From NCBI GenBank assembly GCA_045646905.1, contig JAZRLP010000026.1, forward strand, positions 1 through 64,000: a DNA stretch of 64,000 nt. Reading direction: 5' to 3'. The DNA is from RGIG4079 sp045646905. Lineage in GTDB: Bacteria > Bacteroidota > Bacteroidia > Bacteroidales > Muribaculaceae. Below, piece by piece: positions 9,589-17,009 of the stretch. A program made the translations under genes and the position numbers. How positions within the stretch are numbered: the first letter of the stretch is position 1; each line of letters begins with the position of its first letter. The notes beneath the pieces are model-generated. The model was not told the DNA's origin and did no database searches. It saw only the letters and a list, made by a program, of their open reading frames with translations.

Positions 9589-9875
9589 AACGCACCGAGG
9601 CACAAAGCATAAAATCAATCATAGATGCTGTTATCATTGATAGTGGCATGGCATCAACTTTTGATGAGCAAAAGGTGTGTTATCTATGGCCCGAGGTAGT
9701 GGGACAAGGGATAAATCGTTACACCACTCGTCGATATGTCGAGAATGGTGTTCTTCATGTATATCTCTCGTCGGCATCACTTAAAAACGAATTAAATTTT
9801 CATCGTTCACGATTGACCGAAGAGCTAAACAAAGCTGCTGGCAAAGATGTTATTAAAAATATAATCATTCATTAA
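9585..9875 (+). CDS. DUF721/DciA-like replication accessory protein
   Basis: A 96-aa protein beginning MKRTEAQSIKSIIDAV with the DUF721 core (VCYLWPEVVGQGINRYTTR) followed by a short beta/alpha KH-like region (GVLHVYLSSASLKNEL). DciA-type proteins load or assist replicative helicases in bacteria lacking DnaC, and the family is often found next to recF or gyrase genes. The start is set by the ATGA overlap with recF; a longer open frame exists but runs inside recF. Confidence 0.88.
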   Translation: MKRTEAQSIKSIIDAVIIDSGMASTFDEQKVCYLWPEVVGQGINRYTTRRYVENGVLHVYLSSASLKNELNFHRSRLTEELNKAAGKDVIKNIIIH

Positions 9876-9878
9876 ATA

Positions 9879-10367
9879 ATGGAGCCTATTTCATACCCTA
9901 CATCAACCAATCCGCGTGTTCCCGAGGCTACACAGCCCTTTCGACATGCGACACCTATACAAATACGATTCAACGACATTGACATGATAGGTCACATCAA
10001 CAACAACGCCTATCTTGAATATATGGACCTCGGCAAAACAGCTTATTTCAATGCTGTGAAGCCCGATTTGGTTAATTGGAAACATATCAATGTGGTTATC
10101 GTTAACATTAACTGCGACTTTTTCTCTCCAGCATATATCAAAGAGCCCATCGTTGTGCTCACAACCGTTACTTCAATTTCTCAACGCAGCGTGAAACTCG
10201 AACAACGCATCATTAATGCCGAAACTGGCGATGTGAAATGCGTGGGACGCACCGTGATGGCTGGTTTTGACCCCAAAACTGCTCAAGGTGCCGAGATTGA
10301 CCCCGAATGGGTTAAAGCAATATGCTCATACGAGGAACGCGACATGTATATTGCTTCGCATAGCTAA
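9879..10367 (+). CDS. Acyl-CoA thioesterase, hotdog fold (4HBT family)
   Basis: A 162-aa single-domain hotdog thioesterase. The motif FNDIDMIGHINNNAYLEYMD near residues 32-51 matches the 4-hydroxybenzoyl-CoA thioesterase family, with the Asp-x-x-Gly-His-x-Asn catalytic segment. Later strands (ADFFSP-like CDFFSP, VGRTVMAGFD) fit the fold. Substrate is unknown; in Bacteroidota such genes are general acyl-CoA thioesterases. It starts 4 nt after the DUF721 stop and is probably in the recF operon. Confidence 0.88.
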   Translation: MEPISYPTSTNPRVPEATQPFRHATPIQIRFNDIDMIGHINNNAYLEYMDLGKTAYFNAVKPDLVNWKHINVVIVNINCDFFSPAYIKEPIVVLTTVTSISQRSVKLEQRIINAETGDVKCVGRTVMAGFDPKTAQGAEIDPEWVKAICSYEERDMYIASHS

Positions 10368-10406
10368 CCAAGGGAATTTATAAACCATCCTTTGAGTTAT
10401 TACATA

Positions 10407-10438
10407 CTTGAAAATTAAAAAAGAATATAGTACCTTTG
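10407..10438 (+). promoter_or_regulatory. Promoter of the TPR gene
   Basis: CTTG (10407-10410), 20 bp, then TACCTTTG (10431-10438). This is one base off the -33 consensus and a perfect -7 box. The start codon follows 30 bp later. Confidence 0.65.
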
Positions 10439-10467
10439 CATAGTAAAACGAGGATAGGGACAATAAT

Positions 10468-11478
10468 ATGACGACAACTCTCGACAGTTTATTCATCACC
10501 GTGAGTAATTCTCACTCACTCAACCAGCTTGAAGCATTCAAAGCTGGGTCGTCGATATTTGCCCTACGACATGGTCTTGCCAACGCCCCTTTATCAACTG
10601 TCATCGACACTATCAGAGTCATAGCAATAGAGATGATAAAGGACAACAACATAAGTAAAGCCATCGCTCACTTGCAATGGCTCGACAAAATGTTTACTCG
10701 CATCAATCGCGACAATCTCACCGATGTACAAGTGGCGATAAAACAAGCATTGGCAGCGCTACTCATTGAAGATGAAAAGATTGACGCAGCAATGGCCATT
10801 ATTGCCGACGCTCTAAACATCTTAATCCAAAGCACTCGTCGCAAAGATGAGAATTATATATGCCTTCTTGCGATGTTGTTGTTTGACTTGGCTCAAGTTC
10901 ATAGCCATAAAAAAGAGTTCAAACAGGCCGAACGCGACATCTTGAAGTCACTAAAACTTCTTGAAAAGTTATCAAAACTAAAACCTCAACGATATAGTTC
11001 GGCACAAGTGTTGGCACTCAATGCATCAACCTCAATATATCGTTCGCGAGTTGACCAAGCCAACTTGCTTGCCCATTATCAAGTAGCAACATCAATACAT
11101 CTTGCCGAGGTCAATTCGGGCATCAAAGATGCGACATCTCGGCTCATTGCATCGCTACAAAACGAGGGTAACACCCTTTCACAAATGAATCGTTATCGCG
11201 AGGCTATTCATTTCTATACTCGCGCATTAAAATATCTCACCCGCATCGAAAACGAGTTTTCGATACAACAACTTCAACTCTCAATCTCACTTGGAGAAGC
11301 ATTGATACAAACCAAAAACACTCGCGACAAAGGAGTGCATCTGCTCAACACAATGCTACACAAAGCCACAAAACTCAATGCCACTGCCGAGCATAAACAG
11401 ATTGTAGATATCCTCCTCAATGCCCGTAGCAATAGCCTCGACATATTAGGATTGTGGCACAAAATGTTTCCCAAATAA
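10468..11478 (+). CDS. Tetratricopeptide-repeat protein of unknown role
   Basis: A 336-aa, almost entirely helical protein without a signal peptide. Repeating pairs of helices with small residues at TPR positions are seen at about 95-155 (ALNILIQSTRRKDENY and LAQVHSHKKEFKQAERDILK) and 210-265 (QNEGNTLSQMNRYREAIHFY, TRALKYL). It is likely a cytosolic scaffold. It has its own promoter and is followed by ribH after 30 bp, so the two may be co-transcribed. No enzymatic motif was seen. Confidence 0.8.
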   Translation: MTTTLDSLFITVSNSHSLNQLEAFKAGSSIFALRHGLANAPLSTVIDTIRVIAIEMIKDNNISKAIAHLQWLDKMFTRINRDNLTDVQVAIKQALAALLIEDEKIDAAMAIIADALNILIQSTRRKDENYICLLAMLLFDLAQVHSHKKEFKQAERDILKSLKLLEKLSKLKPQRYSSAQVLALNASTSIYRSRVDQANLLAHYQVATSIHLAEVNSGIKDATSRLIASLQNEGNTLSQMNRYREAIHFYTRALKYLTRIENEFSIQQLQLSISLGEALIQTKNTRDKGVHLLNTMLHKATKLNATAEHKQIVDILLNARSNSLDILGLWHKMFPK

Positions 11479-11508
11479 TTAATACTATCTTCCAATAAAT
11501 TATATTTC

Positions 11509-12000
11509 ATGGCAACAAGTCTATCACACAGCGCACCACAAGGTGCTATCCCCAAAGTTAAAGACATGCGAGTAGCTATCGTAGCTGCCGAGTGGAACGC
11601 TCACATCACTGGAGCCCTCACCAATGGCGCGTTAGCCGTATTCAAATCGCAAGGCTTTGACGACAAAGATGTTGATGTGTATCATGTTCCTGGAGCTGTC
11701 GAATTAACATTCGCTGCATCTCAATTAATTGAAGCATCGATGTATGATGCAATCATAGTGTTTGGTTGCGTAATTCGCGGAGGCACACCTCACTTTGACT
11801 ATGTGTGTCAAAGCGTAACACAAGGCATAACCACACTCAACGCCGACTGTGATATACCCGTAATATTTGGAGTGTTAACTGTTGATTGTGAACAAGATGC
11901 ACTCGACCGTTGTGGTGGCAAACTCGGAAACAAAGGCGAGGAAGCTGCTGTTGCTGCAATTAAAATGCACGATTTCGCTTGCAAAGTTAAAGAACTTTGA
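11509..12000 (+). CDS. ribH: 6,7-dimethyl-8-ribityllumazine synthase
   Basis: RibH condenses 5-amino-6-ribitylaminouracil with 3,4-dihydroxy-2-butanone 4-phosphate in riboflavin synthesis. The 163-aa product shows the expected sites: AAEWNAHITGAL near residue 26, VPGAVELTFAA near 63 (substrate phosphate site), and VIRGGTPHFDYVCQSVTQGI near 90 with the active-site His. Length is typical. It lies directly before the tRNA-Tyr promoter, which overlaps the end of the gene. Confidence 0.96.
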   Translation: MATSLSHSAPQGAIPKVKDMRVAIVAAEWNAHITGALTNGALAVFKSQGFDDKDVDVYHVPGAVELTFAASQLIEASMYDAIIVFGCVIRGGTPHFDYVCQSVTQGITTLNADCDIPVIFGVLTVDCEQDALDRCGGKLGNKGEEAAVAAIKMHDFACKVKEL

Positions 12001-12009
12001 TTATCTTTG
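11978..12009 (+). promoter_or_regulatory. Promoter of the tRNA-Tyr/tRNA-Gly unit
   Basis: CTTG (11978-11981), 20 bp, TATCTTTG (12002-12009). The -33 part lies in the 3' end of ribH. Transcription would begin about 6 nt before tRNA-Tyr. Confidence 0.7.
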
Positions 12010-12020
12010 CACCCGATTTA

Positions 12021-12103
12021 GGGCGAATACCAGAGTGGCCAAATGGGGCAGACTGTAAATCTGCTGGTTTATACCTTCGGTGGTTCGAATCCATCTTCGC
12101 CCA
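12021..12103 (+). tRNA. tRNA-Tyr (anticodon GTA)
   Basis: Acceptor arm GGGCGAA (12021-12027) pairs with TTCGCCC (12096-12102), with discriminator A at 12103. The anticodon loop reads CTGTAAA and the T loop GGTTCGAATCC. A long variable arm is present, as expected for bacterial tRNA-Tyr. CCA is not encoded. tRNA-Gly follows 12 bp later and is probably co-transcribed. Confidence 0.95.
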
Positions 12104-12115
12104 CACAACAATGTT

Positions 12116-12188
12116 GCGGAAGTAGCTCAGTCGATAGAGCATCAGCCTTCCAAGCTGAGGGTCGCGGGTTTGAGCCCCGTCTTCCGCT
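12116..12188 (+). tRNA. tRNA-Gly (anticodon TCC)
   Basis: Acceptor GCGGAAG (12116-12122) pairs with CTTCCGC (12181-12187); the anticodon loop is CTTCCAA, giving TCC. The 3' half (from 12157) plus the terminator is part of a perfect 75-bp direct repeat whose second copy is at 16862. The gene is therefore intact and has probably served as an integration site. Confidence 0.95.
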
Positions 12189-12231
12189 CAAAAGAAATAA
12201 ACCTCGACAATAGTCGAGGTTTTTGTGTTTT
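12157..12231 (+). repeat. Left copy of 75-bp direct repeat (tRNA-Gly 3' end plus terminator), putative attachment site
   Basis: These 75 bp are identical to 16862-16936. They run from the 3' side of the anticodon stem of tRNA-Gly through its terminator. Sequence diverges abruptly on both sides of each copy. That is the layout left by site-specific integration into a tRNA 3' end, with the intact tRNA on this side. Confidence 0.85.
12199..12231. terminator. Terminator of the tRNA unit (shared with the convergent hepT-like gene)
   Basis: AAACCTCGAC (12199-12208) pairs with GTCGAGGTTT (12213-12222) around a 4-nt loop, followed by TTTGTGTTTT. The stop codon of the convergent HEPN gene overlaps its right end, so the hairpin may work in both directions. 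Confidence 0.88.
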
Positions 12232-12575
12232 TATTCATATTCTAACAGAATCTTTTCAATATCTATTTTTAAAATTGGAATATGCTTTATCACCAAACTC
12301 CAAAGGAATTCAGGCGTAACACTATCATACCCATGTATCACCCTATTTCGTGTATTAACTATTTCTTTAGCATTTGGCAACAAAAAATCAGAATCTAATT
12401 TTAAAATCCGATTAATCGCCTCACCCATTATCTCCACTTTTCGTTCTACAGCACTACGCCTAAGATAGTCCTTTTCAAAAACCTCAAATTGCATAGGATA
12501 ATCAATAAAATAACTCTCCATTTCATCAATAGAGTCTAACACATCTTGAAGATAAGTTAATATATACTCATTCAT
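12231..12575 (-). CDS. HepT-like HEPN ribonuclease toxin (DUF86)
   Basis: A 114-aa helical protein of the HEPN/DUF86 family. The active-site motif RNRVIHGYD near residues 75-83 fits RX4HXY, the RNase site of HepT toxins; in the described MntA-HepT system the Tyr is AMPylated by the antitoxin. It overlaps the upstream nucleotidyltransferase gene by 8 bp on the same strand, the standard order for this pair. Its stop codon sits exactly at the inner end of the left 75-bp repeat, so the pair is part of the tRNA-Gly island. Confidence 0.88.
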   Translation of the reverse strand: MNEYILTYLQDVLDSIDEMESYFIDYPMQFEVFEKDYLRRSAVERKVEIMGEAINRILKLDSDFLLPNAKEIVNTRNRVIHGYDSVTPEFLWSLVIKHIPILKIDIEKILLEYE

Positions 12576-12867
12576 ATATCACCTGTTTAGTTCGATTTAG
12601 GTTTCGTAGCAAAAACTTATTTTTTATTCCTTTTTCTTCTAATAAATCTACGTCTCTATTAAACAGTTTTGCCAACGAATCCCTCAGACTAAAATAGTTT
12701 GACACATAATCGTCAATACTTTGACTATCAAAATCGACAAGCATATCCACATCACTATTTTCATTGAATCTATCAGTAAGAATAGACCCAAATACCGATA
12801 ATGTTTTTACTTTATGCACCCTGCATAAGTCAAAAATTTGCTGTAGATTTAATTCTATAAGTCTCAT
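12568..12867 (-). CDS. MntA-like minimal nucleotidyltransferase antitoxin
   Basis: A 99-aa minimal nucleotidyltransferase. The signature GSILTDRFNENSDVDML near residues 27-43 contains the GSx10DxD catalytic motif, and a third acidic residue follows in LVDFD. Such proteins neutralise HepT by AMPylation of its Tyr. It precedes the HEPN gene with an 8-bp overlap. An imperfect 11-bp inverted repeat lies 20-67 bp upstream of its start. Confidence 0.88.
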   Translation of the reverse strand: MRLIELNLQQIFDLCRVHKVKTLSVFGSILTDRFNENSDVDMLVDFDSQSIDDYVSNYFSLRDSLAKLFNRDVDLLEEKGIKNKFLLRNLNRTKQVIYE

Positions 12868-12886
12868 AACATCCTAATCTAAATGC

Positions 12887-12934
12887 GAAAATAACAATTC
12901 TTTTTGACATAACAACACTATATTGTTATTTTTC
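12887..12934. promoter_or_regulatory. Inverted repeat upstream of the MntA/HepT-like pair
   Basis: GAAAATAACAA (12887-12897) is repeated in inverted form as TTGTTATTTTTC (12923-12934), with one extra T. Its place 20 bp before the antitoxin start suggests an autoregulatory operator; this is inference. Confidence 0.45.
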
Positions 12935-12993
12935 GTTGAAAAATGCTATTACCTATTATCGTTTTTTAGAATTATTTTGTAACTTTACGATTG

Positions 12994-13197
12994 AATTGGC
13001 AAGAGTGCCAATTATATATTTATGAATAAATAGCGTTTTTGCTATTGTCATTTGCTCCGAGAAACGACCAATTTCATCATTAGCACAAAGACAATAGGCA
13101 CTAAACGCCTACGCGATAGCGTGGGTTGTGCTTATCTTGTGCGCAGGCATTTGGTCGTGCCTTTCGGAGCGTGATAACCAACTCACGCTTATTTTTT
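12994..13197 (+). ncRNA. Structured leader RNA, copy A (with terminator-like 3' hairpin)
   Basis: This intergenic stretch folds into three successive hairpins. First, AATTGGCA/TGCCAATT (12994-13013). Second, AATAGC-GTTTTT-GCTATT (13029-13046). Third, a long hairpin closed by GCTCCGA (13054-13060) with TCGGAGC (13164-13170), then CGACCAA with TTGGTCG, then inner helices ending in CCTACGC-GATA-GCGTGGG. A terminator-like hairpin follows (13168-13197). The same arrangement and several loop sequences recur at 53688-53899. It precedes an exported protein gene by about 60 bp. No known RNA family was recognised. Confidence 0.65.
13168..13197 (+). terminator. Terminator/attenuator at the end of leader RNA copy A
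   Basis: AGCGTGA (13168-13174) pairs with TCACGCT (13183-13189), followed by TATTTTTT. The first three bases also belong to the closing stem of the long hairpin (TCGGAGC), so the two structures compete, as in an attenuator. Confidence 0.7.
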
Positions 13198-13256
13198 CAA
13201 CTACTTTAAAATCAAGTACTACAATTTCAAACTCTAACATAACTAAATTTATCACC

Positions 13257-14459
13257 ATGAAAAAAAGGATTATTATTTCTATGATGATTTTTGGTCTAAG
13301 CTCGGTGATGTCGTTTGCCAACGTTCTAAACGACTCCATTCAAAATGAAGAGACCTTCATTGCGTCCACTTCAGAAGAAGACGATGCTTGGATAAAAATC
13401 AAAGATGGGAAAGACGAGAATTCATATAGAGATTTTCTCGCAAAATACCCAAATTCGCAATATGCCGAACAAGCAGCAAGTGTTGTTGCAATGTATGATG
13501 CAGTGCGTCTATATGAGACAAAACTATATGAAGAGGCTTGCGTTCAATTCAAGAAAGCCATGGTATATAACGAACTATCGCAAGATATGATGGGAATATA
13601 TCAGCAGTCAAAACATGCATTGGAATATAAAGATATCTGCAATGGTTCTCTTATAGAAGCACAATCATACCTACAAAAACATCCCAATGGAATATTTGCC
13701 ACCGAAGCGAGCAACATCATCGCCCGTGAAATGGCCGACAACTTTGACAAATATTCATATAGTGACGCCTCGGCATATGCTAAAGACTTTAGCACCTATC
13801 AATACGTAAAATACAAATCAAATGCTTTTGCTATAAGCAGAGCAGACTATTCTACCGATCGAGAAGGCACATTAAAATGGGCTTTAGATGATACCACAAA
13901 ATCATATGTAGAAAATCACATTAGTGCAAATGAAAGGAGTCGCTCAAGAGCTTACGCATGGGATGATTTTTGGGAAGATTCGTTTGCTTTTGGGCTGAAT
14001 ATTAATTGGCATGATTTTGCTGCAAATACATATGGTTTTGAGACAGGTTTCACATTTAGATTTGGCCGTTTTGAAACTGGTTATGATGAAGTTTCTCGTT
14101 TTAACTTTAGAATTGGGGCAAAATATAGGTGGCATACTGAATACCCGTCAATAGAATCATACCTCAAAGGGCATCATGTCGTTGGAGAATGCCAGATTAG
14201 ATACAACTTTGCATCAAGCGATACTGATATTTCAAATGGATGGTATATTGGAATAGGAGCAGAGCACTCTTATCATTTCGGCAAAGAGTTAAATTTAGGT
14301 GGAGCATATATAATTGGTCAAATCGGCTATGAAATACTCATGTTTGACATAGGTTTATATTATAAACATCGCATTCACACTCAAAACCCTTCTACTGCAT
14401 ATGACGACAACTTTCGTATAGGTATGCCTATGACTTTTTATTTCAAAACAACAGATTAA
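13257..14459 (+). CDS. Exported protein with helical repeats and an outer-membrane beta-barrel-like C-terminus
   Basis: A 400-aa protein of unknown function. The start MKKRIIISMMIFGLSS gives a clean signal peptide cleaved near residue 22; an in-frame upstream ATG (13128) lies inside the structured leader and is less likely. Residues about 45-130 are helical with TPR-like spacing (DFLAKYPNSQYAEQAA, SYLQKHPNGIFATEASN). The C-terminal 160 residues alternate aromatic beta-strands (FGLNINWHDF, TGFTFRFGRF, WYIGIGAEHSYHF, MTFYFKTTD) and end in an aromatic-rich strand, suggesting a small outer membrane barrel. It lies in the island, upstream of an OmpA-like lipoprotein gene. Confidence 0.7.
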   Translation: MKKRIIISMMIFGLSSVMSFANVLNDSIQNEETFIASTSEEDDAWIKIKDGKDENSYRDFLAKYPNSQYAEQAASVVAMYDAVRLYETKLYEEACVQFKKAMVYNELSQDMMGIYQQSKHALEYKDICNGSLIEAQSYLQKHPNGIFATEASNIIAREMADNFDKYSYSDASAYAKDFSTYQYVKYKSNAFAISRADYSTDREGTLKWALDDTTKSYVENHISANERSRSRAYAWDDFWEDSFAFGLNINWHDFAANTYGFETGFTFRFGRFETGYDEVSRFNFRIGAKYRWHTEYPSIESYLKGHHVVGECQIRYNFASSDTDISNGWYIGIGAEHSYHFGKELNLGGAYIIGQIGYEILMFDIGLYYKHRIHTQNPSTAYDDNFRIGMPMTFYFKTTD

Positions 14460-14486
14460 TCTATACCACTAATAAATAGAAATTTC

Positions 14487-16838
14487 ATGAAAACAACAAA
14501 CAACATATTTTATCTCTGCATTTGCCTTATTATTGGACTGATGCTCTGTGGCTGTAGTAGCTTCAAAAGCTCTTATATGGGCTCTCAAGGTGAGGATTTT
14601 TACTATGTATATAATGACAATTGGACTCGCTCTGACCCCTACTACTATTATTGGACACTGGAAGAGGGGAATGAATGGTATATCGCTCAAAATATAAAAA
14701 CAAAAAAACGTGGCGTGGTAAATAAATCTCGCCAAAAGTTGATTCCTATAATATACACCAACCTCATATACCAAAATGGAGCATTTATTGTCGCAGATGA
14801 AGCCGGGAAATATTATGCCGCATATGACCTTAATGGCAATTGTATCATAAATTTTGATAAAAAATTCACCCAAATTGAGGCAATGAATAAAATTATCTAC
14901 GGTAAGACTCATTTGTATTTCAAATGTCGCCGTGAGTTTTCGGATTACCTCTGCGACAAATATGGCAATGAACAATGTGTAGATGGGTACTATTATGATT
15001 ATACTACTGGATTCTTTTGGGATTGGGAAATGGATAAAGATGGTCGCATATTTTATCAAAAACGAGAAGAGCCTAAAGCTACAACTGTTGCAAAAAATGA
15101 GACTGTAGAACGAGATAATTACAAATGGCTTTCTATGTCTAACAACTCTACAAAAAAGAAAGGTGCAACATCTACAACTGGTACAACTATCGTTCCGGCT
15201 AATTACACTAAAGTTGAATATATCCCCTATTATGACGGATATTTCGTGGTGTGGGATGGCTCATGGGCAGGAATCTACAATACTTCGGGCAAGTCAATAA
15301 TCCCCGTAAGTCGAGGATATTCTTCCATCACAAAAACCAGCTCCGACGGACGAATCTATTATCGTGTGTGCAAAAACGGTTATTATGGAGCATGTGACAT
15401 TAACGGACGTGAAATCATCGTGCCAAAATATTGCAACTTAATATTATACAATGGTGTTTTTTATCACAAAGATAGTAATGGCAATTGGATTGCTTTAAGC
15501 GTAGGTATTGATACAAACAACAAGGTTGTAAATCGTCCAAGTTATAAAAAACAAAATGTTACTTACTACGAAATAGTGCTTGAACAAAATTTGCTCGAAG
15601 AAGCATTTGGTAAAAACGTTAAAATAGAGCAAGTTTCATCAAACAACGGACGTCGTGCGTTCAAAATGGTTTTTGATGACAAAATTTTGTTTGAATTTGC
15701 AAAAGCCGACCTAAATAGTGCTGCACGAAGCTATATTGACAAGGTAGCAACTGTTCTAAAGAAACTCCCATCAACAGGAGTGATTATCAAGGGCTACACC
15801 GATAACATTGGCTCATTGGAAACAAACCAACAACTATCAACACAACGAGCCGAAGCTGTTGGCAGTCGTTTAGTTTCAAATGGAATCTCCAACACTCGCA
15901 TCTCCACAATAGGCATTCCATTAAGCGATTACGTAGCATCAAACGATACCGAATGGGGTCGTGCCCAAAATCGTCGTGTGGAAATAATTGTTGAAGATGG
16001 ATTTACTGCATCTAAAGCCTTTACTAAAACCAATTTTTCAACAGGGTCAGAAGATAAATTTGAAAATATAAATAAATCTTATACATGGGCTTCTGAAAGA
16101 AAAATTTACGACGATTGGGAAGACAAGTATGCCTATGGCACACACACCATCAGTTTTGATTTAAAGGTTCCAACTTCGTTGAATGGCATCAATATAGATA
16201 TAGCAAACAAATTGCTTACATATAGCTTGTTAGAAACACAAAATCACAATGATTTTAATAAAGCAATCAATTATGTAAAAAACAATTTTTCTATGTCACA
16301 CGAGGGCATTAGATACAAATTAACCAATACCGAATATTCCAACGTTAGCCACATTAATTCAGGCTGGACCGAATATTCTCTATATCCATATATTAGTTCT
16401 TCTAACCTTATTGGATTTGCCTTATATATACACAATGGTGGATATGGTGGAAATCAAGGAACTACATCATATGAATATATAACTCTTGTTCGCAACGCAT
16501 CTAATAATGATTATATCATTAAAAATAATCAGATTTTCAATTCAAGCGCAACCAGAGCCAACATTTTGAAGCTTATAAATCAACAAATTACAGCATTAAA
16601 CAAAAGAAGTGAATATGGTTATGACAAAGCTGAACGAGTTCCCAACAATATTCGTATAGGAAAAAATGGCATCTCTTTTATCTTCGACAATTACGAAATT
16701 GGCCCAGGTGCAGCTGGATGTGTTCACATAGAAGTAAGCTATGACAAACTTAAACCATATTTGAACCCATCTTTCTACAAATTAATAACAACAAGTACCA
16801 ATTGGAAATCATTTGATTATCCTTTCAAATATAATTAA
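14487..16838 (+). CDS. Lipoprotein with WG-type repeats, OmpA peptidoglycan-binding domain and DUF3298-like C-terminus
   Basis: A 783-aa mosaic surface protein. A lipobox (LCGC, Cys23) ends the signal. Residues about 50-150 and 215-340 carry WG/KWG-like beta repeats (KKRGVVNKSRQKLIPIIY, WAGIYNTSGKSIIPVS, GYYGACDINGREIIVPKY). An OmpA-C domain covers about 390-505 (FEFAKADLNSAARSYI, IKGYTDNIGS, RAEAVGSRL, GRAQNRRVEI). The last 240 residues resemble DUF3298/RsiV-PdaC C-terminal domains (FIFDNYEIGPGAAG, YDKLKPYL). The domains predict anchoring to peptidoglycan and outer membrane. It follows the barrel protein by 27 bp in the island and probably shares its transcript. Confidence 0.8.
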   Translation: MKTTNNIFYLCICLIIGLMLCGCSSFKSSYMGSQGEDFYYVYNDNWTRSDPYYYYWTLEEGNEWYIAQNIKTKKRGVVNKSRQKLIPIIYTNLIYQNGAFIVADEAGKYYAAYDLNGNCIINFDKKFTQIEAMNKIIYGKTHLYFKCRREFSDYLCDKYGNEQCVDGYYYDYTTGFFWDWEMDKDGRIFYQKREEPKATTVAKNETVERDNYKWLSMSNNSTKKKGATSTTGTTIVPANYTKVEYIPYYDGYFVVWDGSWAGIYNTSGKSIIPVSRGYSSITKTSSDGRIYYRVCKNGYYGACDINGREIIVPKYCNLILYNGVFYHKDSNGNWIALSVGIDTNNKVVNRPSYKKQNVTYYEIVLEQNLLEEAFGKNVKIEQVSSNNGRRAFKMVFDDKILFEFAKADLNSAARSYIDKVATVLKKLPSTGVIIKGYTDNIGSLETNQQLSTQRAEAVGSRLVSNGISNTRISTIGIPLSDYVASNDTEWGRAQNRRVEIIVEDGFTASKAFTKTNFSTGSEDKFENINKSYTWASERKIYDDWEDKYAYGTHTISFDLKVPTSLNGINIDIANKLLTYSLLETQNHNDFNKAINYVKNNFSMSHEGIRYKLTNTEYSNVSHINSGWTEYSLYPYISSSNLIGFALYIHNGGYGGNQGTTSYEYITLVRNASNNDYIIKNNQIFNSSATRANILKLINQQITALNKRSEYGYDKAERVPNNIRIGKNGISFIFDNYEIGPGAAGCVHIEVSYDKLKPYLNPSFYKLITTSTNWKSFDYPFKYN

Positions 16839-16861
16839 GAATAATATTTTTAAATATTACA

Positions 16862-16936
16862 GAGGGTCGCGGGTTTGAGCCCCGTCTTCCGCTCAAAAGA
16901 AATAAACCTCGACAATAGTCGAGGTTTTTGTGTTTT
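16862..16936 (+). repeat. Right copy of 75-bp direct repeat (tRNA-Gly 3' fragment), putative attachment site
   Basis: This is identical over 75 bp to 12157-12231 but lacks the 5' part of the tRNA, so it is a truncated, non-functional tRNA-Gly remnant that still carries the terminator hairpin (16904-16936). With the left copy it delimits a 4705-bp unit. Confidence 0.85.
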
Positions 16937-17009
16937 ATCCATTAGTGGCCGATATAATTTTGAACAACTTACTTCTTTTATCCGTTTGGCGTTATCAATA
17001 TGGGCAAAA

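Noticed and set aside
12080..12319. Open frame of 79 aa over the tRNAs
   Set aside because: It reads through tRNA-Gly and its terminator; no protein-like composition or start context.
13128..13256. N-terminal extension of the barrel-protein gene
   Set aside because: It would be translated from the structured RNA and would displace a good signal peptide that starts at 13257.
16840..16936. A second functional tRNA-Gly gene at the right repeat
   Set aside because: The 5' half including acceptor, D arm and anticodon is missing, so it is only a 3' fragment.
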